Of a stretch of DNA of 64,000 nucleotides, positions 37,334-46,765 are shown one piece after another. Within the stretch, counting starts at the first letter, position 1, and the number at the start of each line of letters is the position of its first letter. Under the pieces are notes generated by a model. It was not told the origin of the DNA. It searched no databases and was given only the letters and a program-made list of their open reading frames with translations. Source of the stretch: Mesoplasma coleopterae (GTDB lineage: Bacteria; Bacillota_I; Bacilli_A; Mycoplasmatales; Mycoplasmataceae); NCBI RefSeq assembly GCF_002804245.1, contig NZ_CP024968.1, forward strand, positions 682,001-746,000, in the 5' to 3' direction. Made by a program: the position numbers and the translations under genes.

Positions 37334-37373
37334 GTAAAAATACCTCTAAGATCTCTCTTAGGGGTATTTTTTT
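37334..37373 (-). terminator. Terminator after rplL
   Basis: On the minus strand stem aaatacccctaaga/tcttagaggtattt followed by T-rich sequence. It separates the rplJL transcript from the rpoBC unit. Confidence 0.85.
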
Positions 37374-37391
37374 AAGAATTTAGTTGAAATA

Positions 37392-37760
37392 CTATTTGTA
37401 TTCTACTGATGCTCCTGCTTCAATTAATTGAGCTTTAATTGCGTCAGCTTCTTCAATTTTTACGTTTTCTTTAATAGCTACTGGTAATGTTCCGTCAACT
37501 AATTTTTTAGCGTCCATTAATCCTAATCCTGTAACTTCTTTAACTACTTTAATAACTGCAACTTTTTGTCCACCTGCATTTGTTAACATAATTGATACTT
37601 CTGATGGAGCTGAGTCAGCAGCAGCTGGTCCAGCAGCAACAGCAACACCTGCTGATGCAACAACGTCAAAGTGTTCTTCGATTGCTTTAACTAATTCGTT
37701 TAATTCTGTTAATTTCATTTCTTCTAATGCTTTAATAATATCTTCTTTTGTAATTGCCAT
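37392..37760 (-). CDS. rplL: 50S ribosomal protein L7/L12
   Basis: 122 codons. Stalk protein that recruits translation GTPases. N-terminal dimerisation helix pair, Ala-rich hinge (VVASAGVAVAAGPAAAD), and the conserved C-terminal domain (KVAVIKVVKEVTGLGLMDAKKLVDG in parts). ATG with aaaggag. Follows rplJ by 59 bases, the usual order. Confidence 0.98.
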   Translation of the reverse strand: MAITKEDIIKALEEMKLTELNELVKAIEEHFDVVASAGVAVAAGPAAADSAPSEVSIMLTNAGGQKVAVIKVVKEVTGLGLMDAKKLVDGTLPVAIKENVKIEEADAIKAQLIEAGASVEYK

Positions 37761-37819
37761 GATTTTGGTCTCCTTTAATATATTTCTTTTTTGCTATTAA
37801 TACATTTTGATTATTTGTA

Positions 37820-38320
37820 TTAGTTTTGTTTTGTATCAGCAACAGCATTAATTACAGCCATAACTTGACGTAATGGGTAAAGTAAGCTTGATGCAAACAT
37901 TGAGTATAAATCTTCTTTTGATGGTAATGTAGCAACTTCCATAATTGCTGCAGTATCCATAGCTGCGCCTTCGTAAATTCCGGCTTTTAATTTTAATGCT
38001 TCATTTTCTTTTCCAAAGTTTGCTACTAATTTAGCAGCTCCAATTGCATCTTCATTTGAGAAAACAAAAACATTTTGTTGAGTTAAATATTCGTTTAATT
38101 CTGTTAAATTTAATTGTTCAACTGCTCTTCTAACAAGTGAGTCTTTGTAAACTTTAACTTCGATACCTTGTTTTAAAGCTTGTCTTCTTAAATTTGACAT
38201 TTGTTCAACTGTTAAGTGTTTGTATTCTGCAATAGCAACACCTTGAGCTGATTGAATTTTAGAAACAATCTCAGCAACGATTTCTGCTTTTTTAGCATGT
38301 GCAGGTCTATTTGTTGACAT
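37820..38320 (-). CDS. rplJ: 50S ribosomal protein L10
   Basis: 166 codons. Base of the L7/L12 stalk, binding 23S rRNA and L12 dimers. Begins MSTNRPAHAKKAEIVAEIV and contains EYKHLTVEQMSNLRRQ and VYKDSLVRRA, typical of L10. Its mRNA leader has the L10-binding element, so L10(L12) complexes should repress the operon. ATG with aggagg upstream. Confidence 0.97.
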   Translation of the reverse strand: MSTNRPAHAKKAEIVAEIVSKIQSAQGVAIAEYKHLTVEQMSNLRRQALKQGIEVKVYKDSLVRRAVEQLNLTELNEYLTQQNVFVFSNEDAIGAAKLVANFGKENEALKLKAGIYEGAAMDTAAIMEVATLPSKEDLYSMFASSLLYPLRQVMAVINAVADTKQN

Positions 38321-38344
38321 TCGTATTCCTCCTATTTTCTTATT

Positions 38345-38502
38345 TTGTAAAACAAAACCCTCGGTTCTTAATGCAAAGACCGAGGGAAACGTAAAAATAC
38401 ATTTTTTAAATTAATGTTTGATTTATTTAATAAATGTTTATTTTAATCCTCGGTAACAAATTAAGGGAATTTCCCAGTTACTGTCTTTGGTATTAATAGC
38501 CT
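38345..38502 (-). ncRNA. Ribosomal protein L10 leader
   Basis: The minus-strand leader contains the conserved L10-binding part (acagtaactggg ... cttaatttgttaccgagg, 38444-38485) and, closer to rplJ, a terminator-like hairpin ccctcggt/accgaggg (38358-38386) followed by ttttgtttt. The ccgagg of the first part can pair with cctcgg of the second, giving the known antitermination switch in Firmicute L10 leaders. Confidence 0.92.
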
Positions 38503-38508
38503 TTATTA

Positions 38509-38536
38509 ATAATATCATATCAATTATTTATTTCAA
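38509..38536 (-). promoter_or_regulatory. Promoter for rplJ-rplL
   Basis: On the minus strand TTGAAA (38531-38536), 16-base spacer, TATTAT (38509-38514), directly upstream of the L10 leader and just after the stop of the preceding gene. Confidence 0.7.
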
Positions 38537-38545
38537 TAATTATCT

Positions 38546-41092
38546 CTAAACTTCAACATCATCATTACGTTTCATGATATCCATGTCAGTTTCATTAGGT
38601 GGGAATACACCGTCATTTTGGCGTTTTTTATATCACTCGAATTGTCCTTCGAAAGGATGTAGTCTTCTAACTTCTTGAGCTAACTCTAAATAAATATCTT
38701 CACTCATTTTATTTCAATTATATTTAAATATTTTTCTGTCTGATGTGAATTCAGCTAACTCATTAACTAATCCTAATGAGATCATTCCATCAACAACATG
38801 TTTGCCAATGAAACTTCCAAATCTGATTTCTCTGTTTCTATTTTTTGCACCATATAATCCTATAGATACAAAGAATAAAGCAAAGATTAAGAGTGTTCCT
38901 GCTTGTTGCATAACATATAAACTGTCAGTTAGATTAAATCCATTTTCTCCAACACCGTATATTATAGAACCTAATCCATGTAATACATATGTAAATTCTG
39001 CAATAAAACTTATTTTATGGAAAAACTCAAATTGCATAAATGAAGGGAATGTTCCTCAGCCTGATGAAATATTAATAACTAAGTATATTACAACTAAAAC
39101 TTTTGAAATTGTTTCGTCTTTAAACAAGAACCACAATCCCTGAATTGTTAATACGAATATTAAATCTACAAATAGTAGCCATAATCAAACTGAAAGCATT
39201 GCAGCTGAACCGATTGCTATTCACCCAGTCAGAGAAAGCGCGATGGTTAAGGCTGTTGCTTGAGTCATACCAGTAACTAACATTAGTAATGTTTTTGATG
39301 TATATCATTTACCAGCTTTTAGTTTTTTTGTTCTTCTTGCTCTATCATAAATGAATGTTTGCATAAATGTTCCTACAAATAATCCAATTATTATAAAGAA
39401 TTCACCAATACCAATACCATATATACCATTTTTTAAACCTGCAATTTCAATGTTTACAACATCAAATTTATCAAAAAGCTTATGTTTAATTATTTCAATA
39501 GTTTTATTGCTAATTGCGTTCAATAGTGCAATTTGATTTGTGAATCCATTTTTTGCAGCAAGCATATCCATATTTTTATTAAATTCTGTTATCGACACAG
39601 CATTTCGATTTAGCTCATTAACTTTTGAAGTAAATACTTCTTGAGGTTTTATTAATTTCAAACTAAATCCTGTTTTTTGAACTAATATAGAGTTTATTTT
39701 TGGTAAATAAGTTTTAAAGTTGAATTTAAATTCTTCAATAAAACTGTTATTTAATGCTGATATGATGACTTTGATAGCTGCTTCAGTTTTTTTATCTAAT
39801 CCCAATTTGTCTATATTATCTATGTTAATTCACATAGTTTGTGAATCTGTAAATGGATCAATTCCATGCATTACATCATATAAGTATTTATTTACTATAT
39901 GTGAATTATCATTTAAAAATAAAATGTAACCCAGTAGTTTTGAATTAGTAAAATCTAATTTCAATATTTTAGCTAATTTTTGAATTTTTTGACTTTGTAA
40001 AAGCCCTGAAATATTATTAGTTAAAATACCATTTGTTTTTTTAGCAGCATCATGAGAAATTGTTGTTTCTTTGCTAATGTCTCCAAAAATAGTATTTTCT
40101 GATCTGACGTCATTAGATGATTCATTTGATTTATTTATAGCATCACTAATAACATATTGCTTCCCTGATTGAATTTCAATATCAGAATTAGATACATTTC
40201 CTATGTTTTGAGAAATTCTTACTATTTCATTTTTGGTTGGAGTGTAACTAATTTGTTTATAAAAGTTTTTATAAATAATGTTTGAAATTAAGGATGGTAT
40301 ATTTTCACCTAAAAAATTCTCAATAGCTGAAACTATAAGTGCTGACTTCATTTCCATCATACTGTTAAGGTAATATCCAAAAATAAAGTTTCTTTCAAAT
40401 GTTGTTCAAATGTTTATGTCAACTTTTTCGCTTTTTGGAACAGTGTTTTTATTCAAATTTGATCCTATTTGTTGGATTAAATATTCAGCGAATCCGTTCT
40501 CAATTTTAGCTTGCACATAATATTTTTTACCTTTTCATTGTTTATCAATTTCTTTTTGAGATGAAATATATCTAATATTTGTGAAAGCCATATCTTCTTT
40601 TAATTCAGGTGAAGAAAATACGTAATCCTCATCCTTAATATTTTTGTCTGTTTTTTCATTTAATGTTGATTTAATTATGTCTCATACATTAAATTGAAAA
40701 ATATGACTTGCAAGTTCCTTTTCTGAAGAAATTTGCATATTTCCAGCGTTTGTATATAAAATTTTGTTTTGTCTATCATAAGCAGAAGAAATTGCCTTTT
40801 CTTTACTTATAGATCCATCAACTGATTTATAATTATGATCAGTTAAAACACCGATCTTAAAATCGAAGTTTTCAATATCATTATTTTTATATACTCAGAC
40901 TGTCTTGTCTTCGTTTAAAATAGCAACTGGTGCCTTTCCTAAATTAATTGTTGGATTTCAAAAAGCTATTAAACATGTAACTCCATACAATATAGGTATT
41001 AATGCAATACCAATAAATTTAGAAATTCTTTTCACCGAAGACAGAACTCGAGATGAAAATTCATCTCGAAAACCTTTGATAACTCCTATCAT
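38546..41092 (-). CDS. YhgE/Pip-like membrane protein
   Basis: 848 codons. N-terminal transmembrane helix (about 22-44) followed by the family pattern AFWNPTINLGKAPVAILNEDKTV, a long predicted extracellular domain (about 45-540), then about five or six transmembrane helices (about 545-800) and a short acidic cytosolic tail. This is the layout of YhgE/Pip proteins (phage infection protein of Lactococcus; ESX/ABC-2-like membrane fold). Function in mollicutes is not established. ATG with aaggaga. Many TGA Trp codons. A perfect 10-bp inverted repeat covers codons 8-15. No terminator is visible before the rplJ promoter. Confidence 0.75.
41048..41069. repeat. Perfect inverted repeat inside the start of the YhgE-like gene
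   Basis: Arms tcgagatgaa and ttcatctcga (10 bp each, 2-base spacer) within codons 8 to 15. In the mRNA this forms a tight hairpin close to the start codon. Confidence 0.7.
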
Positions 41093-41151
41093 ATGTCTCC
41101 TTATAAATAAATGAACTTTATTAGTTCATATATATAAGATAACATTTAATA

Positions 41152-41177
41152 AAAAAAATAACTTTAAAGTTATTTAA
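41152..41177 (-). terminator. Terminator after the APC permease
   Basis: On the minus strand stem aataactt/aagttatt followed by eight T; its first arm starts in the last codons of the permease gene. Confidence 0.8.
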
Positions 41178-42558
41178 TTTTTATATTATTAAATTTAAAA
41201 ATTCCAAATAAATAAACTAAAAAAGCAATAATAACCATTAAAATTGGTTTTCATAAGATTGAAAATGTGCTTGCTCCTGTTTGTTGGTGCGGCATTATAA
41301 CCATTAAATAGATAGAACCAATAAATGTAAGAGCACAAGTTGCTAAACTTAAAATCATTAGTATTCAGAACGTTTTATTCCCATATATTTTTTTATACTC
41401 AGGGTCTTTTAACCTCAATTTTATTATCGCTGAATTTAATAAAATTTTTAAAGTACTAGTTGCAAGTGCAAATGAAGAAATTATTTCTGAGATAGAACTA
41501 AATAAAATATAAAACACTGCTACGCAACCAAGTAATATAATAGCTGTATACGGTTGATTTGTTTTTTTGTGTACTTTTCCAAAAAAAGTGTGTACATCTC
41601 CAGTTTCAGATAATTTATGTATTAATCTTGATTGAAAAAATAATAAAGAATTTACAGATCCCACAAATAAGAATATCGCAAAAATATTAAATGTTAACAC
41701 TGCTCATTTATGCTGAGCAAAAATTGTTGATGTTGTTCCATTTGGATCAATTCAATTTCCTTGACTATCTGGTGTTGCTAATGATAAAAGAGCAATACCA
41801 TAACAAACATAAATAACAAGTACAATTAGCACTGCACTAATAATTACTAATGGAACTGTTTTTTTAGGATTTTCAATTTCTTCAGTAATATATGTAGGAA
41901 ATTCATGACCCGAATATGCAAATCCTGTGTATGTTATTGCAGGAATCAACATCGCTGAGGATATATATGCATGCCCTAAATTACTATTCATTTGTGAATT
42001 TGAAAGTAAACCTTCTTTTGAACCATACATAATTGCTAGTATAAATACTAATATGATTGGTAAAGTTTTTACGAATAGAAAAAATATTTGCGTATATTTA
42101 CTACTATTTTTAACCATTATTTGTATTCCTGCAAGAGATACTAATATAAATACAGCCAAAGCCTTTTGTAAACTTTCAACAGCAAAATCTTTTGAATCCA
42201 ATTCTAAAATTTGAGTTATCATTGAACTCATAGCGGAACAACAACTTGCTAGTGAAGTAGCAGAAACAAATAAAATTAAAACTCATCCGAACCAAAATGC
42301 CAAAATTCTTCAGTTACATTTTCTAATTCAACTATATCCACTCCCACTTTCTCCATATCCAATTGATGGTTCAATAACTATAAATGCATCAGGTAAAACT
42401 ATTAATGCTCCAAATACCCAAGCTAGTATCATCAACAACGGATTTGCTTGAGCAAGAGCAAAAACCATGTTAAATGAGATGATAATGCTTGATCCAACAA
42501 TTGCAGCTAATGTTGAAGCTAGAACTGTTCAAAATCCATATTTTCTATTTAGTTTCAT
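41170..42558 (-). CDS. APC-family amino acid permease
   Basis: 462 codons with about 12 hydrophobic helices. Family marks: helix 1 unwound segment AIVGSSIIISFNM, the helix 6 region SAMLIPAITYTGFAYSGHEFPTYITEEIENPKKTVPLVI (an F(A/S)YxGxE signature and the ENPKKTVP loop are diagnostic), and FFGKVHKKTNQPYTAIILL before helix 9. Secondary transporter taking up amino acids with a cation; substrate not predictable. ATG overlaps the 3' end region of the upstream hydrolase gene (its stop ends 2 bases earlier), so translation is probably coupled. Many TGA Trp codons. Confidence 0.9.
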
Positions 42559-42559
42559 A

Positions 42560-43555
42560 TTACTCTCACTTTCTTGCAAAATATAATGCTTTTGTAATGT
42601 ATTCTTCATTATAAGTTACTATTGTATTTACATGTTCAGAACCATTAGGCGTTCAAATTTCGCTTTTAACCTTTTTTTCAAATTTTATTTTTTTGTCATA
42701 CATTAATTTACTCATTTCAAATGGTATAAATGTATCTCCCTTAGAATGTATAAATAGCACTGGAGTGTCTTTTGCTTTTTTCATTTTTTTTAATAGATTA
42801 AATTTTCTTTGTGGTGTTTTTGTTTCCTTACTAAATTTATGTGTAAATAAAAAACCGATTTTTCATCATTCAATGTGATATAAATTGTTTTCTATGTAGT
42901 ATCTATATTGATGCTTAATATTGCTAAAACCACAATCAGCAATTACTCAATTAACATCTGATTTTAGCTTGCTTTTTTGAATAAACAATACGCTTGTAGA
43001 AGCACCCATGCTATTACCTATTAGACCAATAGATTCTGCTTGTTCAGTATTTTTCAAATAAATTATTATTTCTTCTATCATTTGAATGGACGAAAATCCT
43101 ATATCAGTTTTTTCTCCATAACTTAAACCATGCGCAAAACCGTCAAAAGTCAAAACATTATAACCTTGTTTTCAAAAATGATGAACTAACCTTAATGCTA
43201 AATATTTATTTTCAGTTCATCCATGCAAACCTATAACTCATTTGTTTGATTTTTGATTCCTTGCTATTAAGCAACTAATTTTTCCTTTTTCATTTTCTAA
43301 AGTAATTTCTTCAATTTGACTTTCATTAAAAGTATCATTTAAATAATTTAAACCTTTATTTTTTAAATCATCATAGTATAACTGGATAGAATTGATTTCT
43401 ACTCCCTTTTCACTAAAACCATCGCGGTAATATGTGTAGCAAAACTTCTTATAATCTAAAAAATAAGATCTAGAATTTTTTATTATTGTTCTGAATTGAA
43501 AAAGAGTCAAAAAAAATGTTTTTGCCGAATACTTATATTTATCTATTTTTTTCAA
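42560..43555 (-). CDS. Alpha/beta hydrolase
   Basis: 331 codons; TTG start (CAA at 43553-43555) because ggaggtg is spaced correctly; no ATG serves. Serine hydrolase fold: nucleophile elbow GLIGNSMGAS, acid region VLFIHSKGDTFIP and catalytic His in NGSEHV. The N-terminal 60 residues are basic and may contact the membrane. Resembles the BAAT/YqkD-type hydrolases of Bacillus; substrate unknown. Ends just before the APC permease start. TGA Trp codons throughout. Confidence 0.85.
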
Positions 43556-43604
43556 GAAACACCTCCACAAAGCACATGATTAAAAGTAATTACTATGATT
43601 ATAC

Positions 43605-43652
43605 ATAAAAAAAATAATTTTCAAAAATAAAGTTAATTTTTGGAAATTATAG
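43605..43652 (-). terminator. Terminator after the acetyltransferase gene
   Basis: On the minus strand an imperfect A/T hairpin (ataatttccaaaaa / tttttgaaaattat) followed by eight T. Confidence 0.6.
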
Positions 43653-43666
43653 TTTTTTTCTTAAAA

Positions 43667-44107
43667 TTATTTTTTTAAAACCATTTTAATATGGTCTATC
43701 CCCTCATCGTCATAAATTTCAGAGTCTTCAACAAAACCAAAGCTTCTATAGAAATTTAAAAGTCTATATTGTGCGCTTATACTTAATTTTTTGTTAGGTC
43801 AATTTTCATTAATTCATTTAACTGCATTTTCTAACAAAATTTTACCTAATCCAAGACCTCTGAACTTTTGAGGTGTTAATACTCTACCTAAAGTTACATT
43901 ATTTTCGTCTACTTCAAATATTCTTAAATAGGCGATAAGATCATTTTCATCATTTCTTATAATTAAGTGTGTTGCCTTAAGATCATTTTCATCGATTTCA
44001 CATGATAATCATTCCTGTTCAACATTAAAAACTTCGCTTCTATTTTTAAATATTTCTCAAGCTTCTTTACTTGTTAATTCATCAAACTTTTTAAATAATA
44101 TTTTCAT
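43667..44107 (-). CDS. ElaA-type GNAT acetyltransferase
   Basis: 146 codons. GNAT fold: acetyl-CoA loop VLTPQKFRGLGLGKILLENA (R-x-x-G-x-G/A) and the ElaA blocks CEIDENDLKATHLI, AYLRIF, LSISAQYRLLNFYRSFGF and DDEGIDHIKM. ElaA proteins are predicted protein or small-molecule acetyltransferases of unknown target. ATG with aaagaggt upstream. The gene is short for the track because of TGA codons (EAWEIF; EWLSC; KWINENWP). It follows the rplA terminator on the same strand. Confidence 0.9.
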
Positions 44108-44131
44108 TTTTACCTCTTTCTTTCTAATAAT

Positions 44132-44156
44132 AAAAAAACAGCTTTCGCCGTTTTTA
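44132..44156 (-). terminator. Terminator after rplA
   Basis: On the minus strand stem aaaacggc/gctgtttt with GAAA loop and a T-run immediately past the rplA stop. Confidence 0.9.
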
Positions 44157-44840
44157 TTAGTTAATTTCTACTTTAATTCCAGGACCCATTGTTGTTGAAA
44201 TTGTTGTGTTAATGATGTAATCACCTTTAACAGTTTGAGGTTTAACTCTTCTCATTTCATTTAGGATTGTAGTAAAGTTTTCTTTTAATTGTTCAGCAGT
44301 AAATGATGCTTTTCCGATAATTGTGTGGATATTTCCTTCTTTATCTGCACGGAATTCAATTTTTCCTTTTTTAATTTCATCAATTGCTTTAGCAACGTCC
44401 ATTGTAACTGTTCCAGTTTTTGGGTTAGGCATTAATCCTTTTGGCCCTAAAACTTTTCCGATTGCTCCTAATTTAGCCATCATTTCTGGTGTAGCAACAA
44501 TTACATCAAATTCAAATCAGTTTTCTTTTTGGATTTTTGTAATTAATTCTTCTCCACCAACAAAGTCAGCACCTGCTTCTTGAGCTTCTTTAACTTTAGT
44601 ATTTGTTAAAACTAAAACTTTTTGAGTTTTACCTGTTCCAGCTGGCAATACTAATGCTCCACGGATTTGTTGATCTGCTTTTCTTGGATCAATGTTTAAG
44701 TTAAATGATAATTCAACAGTTGAATCAAATTTAGTTGTTGAAGTTTCTTTTGCTAATTTAATTGCTTCGTCAAGTGTGTAAACTTTTTGTTTGTCTACTA
44801 AACCTTTAACGTTTTTCATTCTTTTTGAAATTTTAGCCAT
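44157..44840 (-). CDS. rplA: 50S ribosomal protein L1
   Basis: 227 codons. Binds 23S rRNA at the L1 stalk and, in many bacteria, represses its own operon. Recognised by [28 protein letters not shown] and the C-terminal [13 protein letters not shown]. Start overlaps the rplK stop by one base (TAATG). TGA Trp near 44514. Confidence 0.98.
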
Positions 44841-45268
44841 TAGTTAGTTTCCTCCATACCTGTAATTTTGATTCCCATGTTTCTAGCTGTACCAGCAATA
44901 ATTTTCATTGCTGCTTCAACATCATTTGCATTTAAATCAACTAATTTGTATTCAGCAATTTCTCTAACTTTGTCAGCTGAAATAGTTGCAACTGTTTGAG
45001 TTTTAGCATTGCTTGCACCTTTTTCAATTCCTGCTGCTTTTTTTAATAAAATAGCTGCTGGTGTTGTTTTTAGTATAAAGTCAAATGATTTGTCATCATA
45101 TGCTGTAATAACTACAGGAACAACGTCACCTGCACGATCTTTAGTAGCATCGTTAAATTGTTTTGTAAATTCAGGCATGTTAATACCTAATGAAGCTAAT
45201 TCTGCTCCTGGTTTTGCTTGCATCGCCATAAATTCTAATTTGGCAATACGTGTAATTCTTTTAGCCAC
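44840..45268 (-). CDS. rplK: 50S ribosomal protein L11
   Basis: 142 codons. Part of the GTPase-associated centre. GTG start with aggagg 9 bases upstream. Blocks [46 protein letters not shown] and [13 protein letters not shown] are typical. First gene of the rplK-rplA pair, with a promoter and structured leader upstream. Confidence 0.98.
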   Translation of the reverse strand: MAKRITRIAKLEFMAMQAKPGAELASLGINMPEFTKQFNDATKDRAGDVVPVVITAYDDKSFDFILKTTPAAILLKKAAGIEKGASNAKTQTVATISADKVREIAEYKLVDLNANDVEAAMKIIAGTARNMGIKITGMEETN

Positions 45269-45284
45269 GGGCTTATCCTCCTAA

Positions 45285-45362
45285 TATTCTGTTAGTCGGC
45301 TGGTTTTACTCGCTGTGGTCCATGTGAAGCATTAGAACTTCTCCCACAATAAAAATCAGTCA
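45285..45362 (-). promoter_or_regulatory. Structured rplK-rplA leader, possible L1 site
   Basis: The transcribed leader contains gactgattttta ... aaaaccagc and the motif tgtgggagaag ... cttcacatggaccaca, a helix-forming pair resembling leaders ahead of rplK in Firmicutes and the L1-binding site. The fold is judged by eye only. Confidence 0.5.
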
Positions 45363-45368
45363 TTTTTA

Positions 45369-45396
45369 ATTATACATTTTTTTATCTATGAATCAA
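45369..45396 (-). promoter_or_regulatory. Promoter for rplK-rplA
   Basis: On the minus strand TTGATT (45391-45396), 16-base spacer, TATAAT (45369-45374), about 100 bases before rplK. Confidence 0.75.
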
Positions 45397-45411
45397 GTTA
45401 AACTGCGCATA

Positions 45412-46329
45412 TTAACTAATTCTATCTATATTTTCTAACTCTTTATCATAATTTCTTCTTAGTTTAGAATAAACATCTTTTAAGTAACTATCAACTGAAT
45501 TAGATGAGTTTTTTATTTTCACTAATTCATTTTTTAAATATTTTAAGTCCTTTGTTAAGTTAAAGATATGTCAATTGCTTAATGAATCATCAGCTTTTTG
45601 AATTTCTAAAATCATTTTTTCTAATATCTCATTTTTGATTTTTTCATTACTAATGCAAAATTCTAATGTTAAATTTTTGTTTAAACTGCTTTGAGAGTTT
45701 ATATAAAACAATGAATTATTCAAATCTACAAAATCACTATTTTCTATCAATGTATTTTTTGGCAAAATACTTTCAGGGAATGAATAGATTATTTGATTAA
45801 ATTTATTAACTCTTCATTTAAAGGAATTTTGATTTAATTCACTGACAGATTTAAATTTTTTATTAGCTATATTTATTTCTTCATTGAGTATTAAAAAATT
45901 ATCAAATTCTTTTATTCTTAAGTTATCTTTAAAAATATCAGGTGCATATTCTTCAATAAATGTTTTATCAATGCTTTTTGTTTTTTCTAGTTTTAGCGTG
46001 TGCTTAAAATAGTGAGAGAACAAAGTATCTAAAAAAGTTTCTTTAAAATGTTTTGAATTTATTATTTCATCAAAGAAAAATATTTTACTTATAAGTTCTA
46101 TTTTTTGAAAATTTAGATTTCAAAAAATATCTACGTCTAGCATAAAATACTTTTTATTAATTTCATCAGCAGTTGCTTTATATTTTAAAGCTCTATTTCA
46201 ATTTGCAGAAGAGTAACAATTGCTTAGAACTGATTCTGGTAAAAATTCAAATTTTGCATTTCCAATATAATAACATTGATCTTTAAAACCTATTTCAATT
46301 AAAATGCTTTTTGTGAATAAGTAAAACAT
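45412..46329 (-). CDS. Protein of unknown function
   Basis: 305 codons; ATG with aggagaa upstream. Predicted soluble, rich in Phe, Lys, Glu and Asn, no signal peptide and no motif I recognise. The C-terminal third (from about residue 240) is helical and charged. In-frame TGA codons near 45568 and 45811 are Trp. The rplK promoter lies directly after it. Upstream neighbour is a small membrane protein with a terminator between. No functional clue from context. Confidence 0.7.
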
Positions 46330-46361
46330 TGTCTTCTCCTTTTTTACTTTGTAATTTTAAC

Positions 46362-46388
46362 AAAAAAAAGATTTGCTTAGCAAATCTC
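46362..46388 (-). terminator. Terminator after the small membrane protein gene
   Basis: On the minus strand stem agatttgct/aagcaaatct followed by eight T. Confidence 0.85.
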
Positions 46389-46402
46389 GTAAATAAATAA
46401 AA

Positions 46403-46687
46403 TTATTTTTTTAATAATCAGTTTGTGATTTGTAATGCTAAAGGTTGTTTACCCATTAAACATCATATAACAATAAAGATGAATCCTACTATTGTTAAAC
46501 ATAATAATACGTAAATTAAACCATAAATTAAAGCTGCTCCTCTACCTTCGGCTTGAGGTGTTTTAAAAATCATTTGTCCTACTAATGGCAAGTTTAAAAT
46601 TCATAATACTAAAGGTAAAATTCCAAAAGTAAATCCGTTTAAAAATCCGTTAATAATTGTTGATAATGCTCTTTTTAAAATGTTCAT
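46403..46687 (-). CDS. Small membrane protein of unknown function
   Basis: 94 codons, ATG with aaaggaat upstream. Two hydrophobic helices (about residues 11-40 and 55-78) around a short Gly/Ala loop with RGAALIYG. Two TGA Trp codons (LWILN; IWCLM) hide it in standard-code translation, and the last Trp sits in TNWLLKK. It is followed by a terminator. No family recognised; size and topology resemble small conserved mollicute membrane proteins. Confidence 0.75.
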
Positions 46688-46765
46688 TTTATTTATTCCT
46701 TTCTGTGTTTCAAATAAAATTATACAACAATAGTTGGAAAAAACCAAATTAACAAATTTTATTTA

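Noticed and set aside
39120-39308. Minus-strand ORF of 62 codons within the YhgE-like gene
   Set aside because: Different frame from the large gene, which is continuous through TGA Trp codons there.
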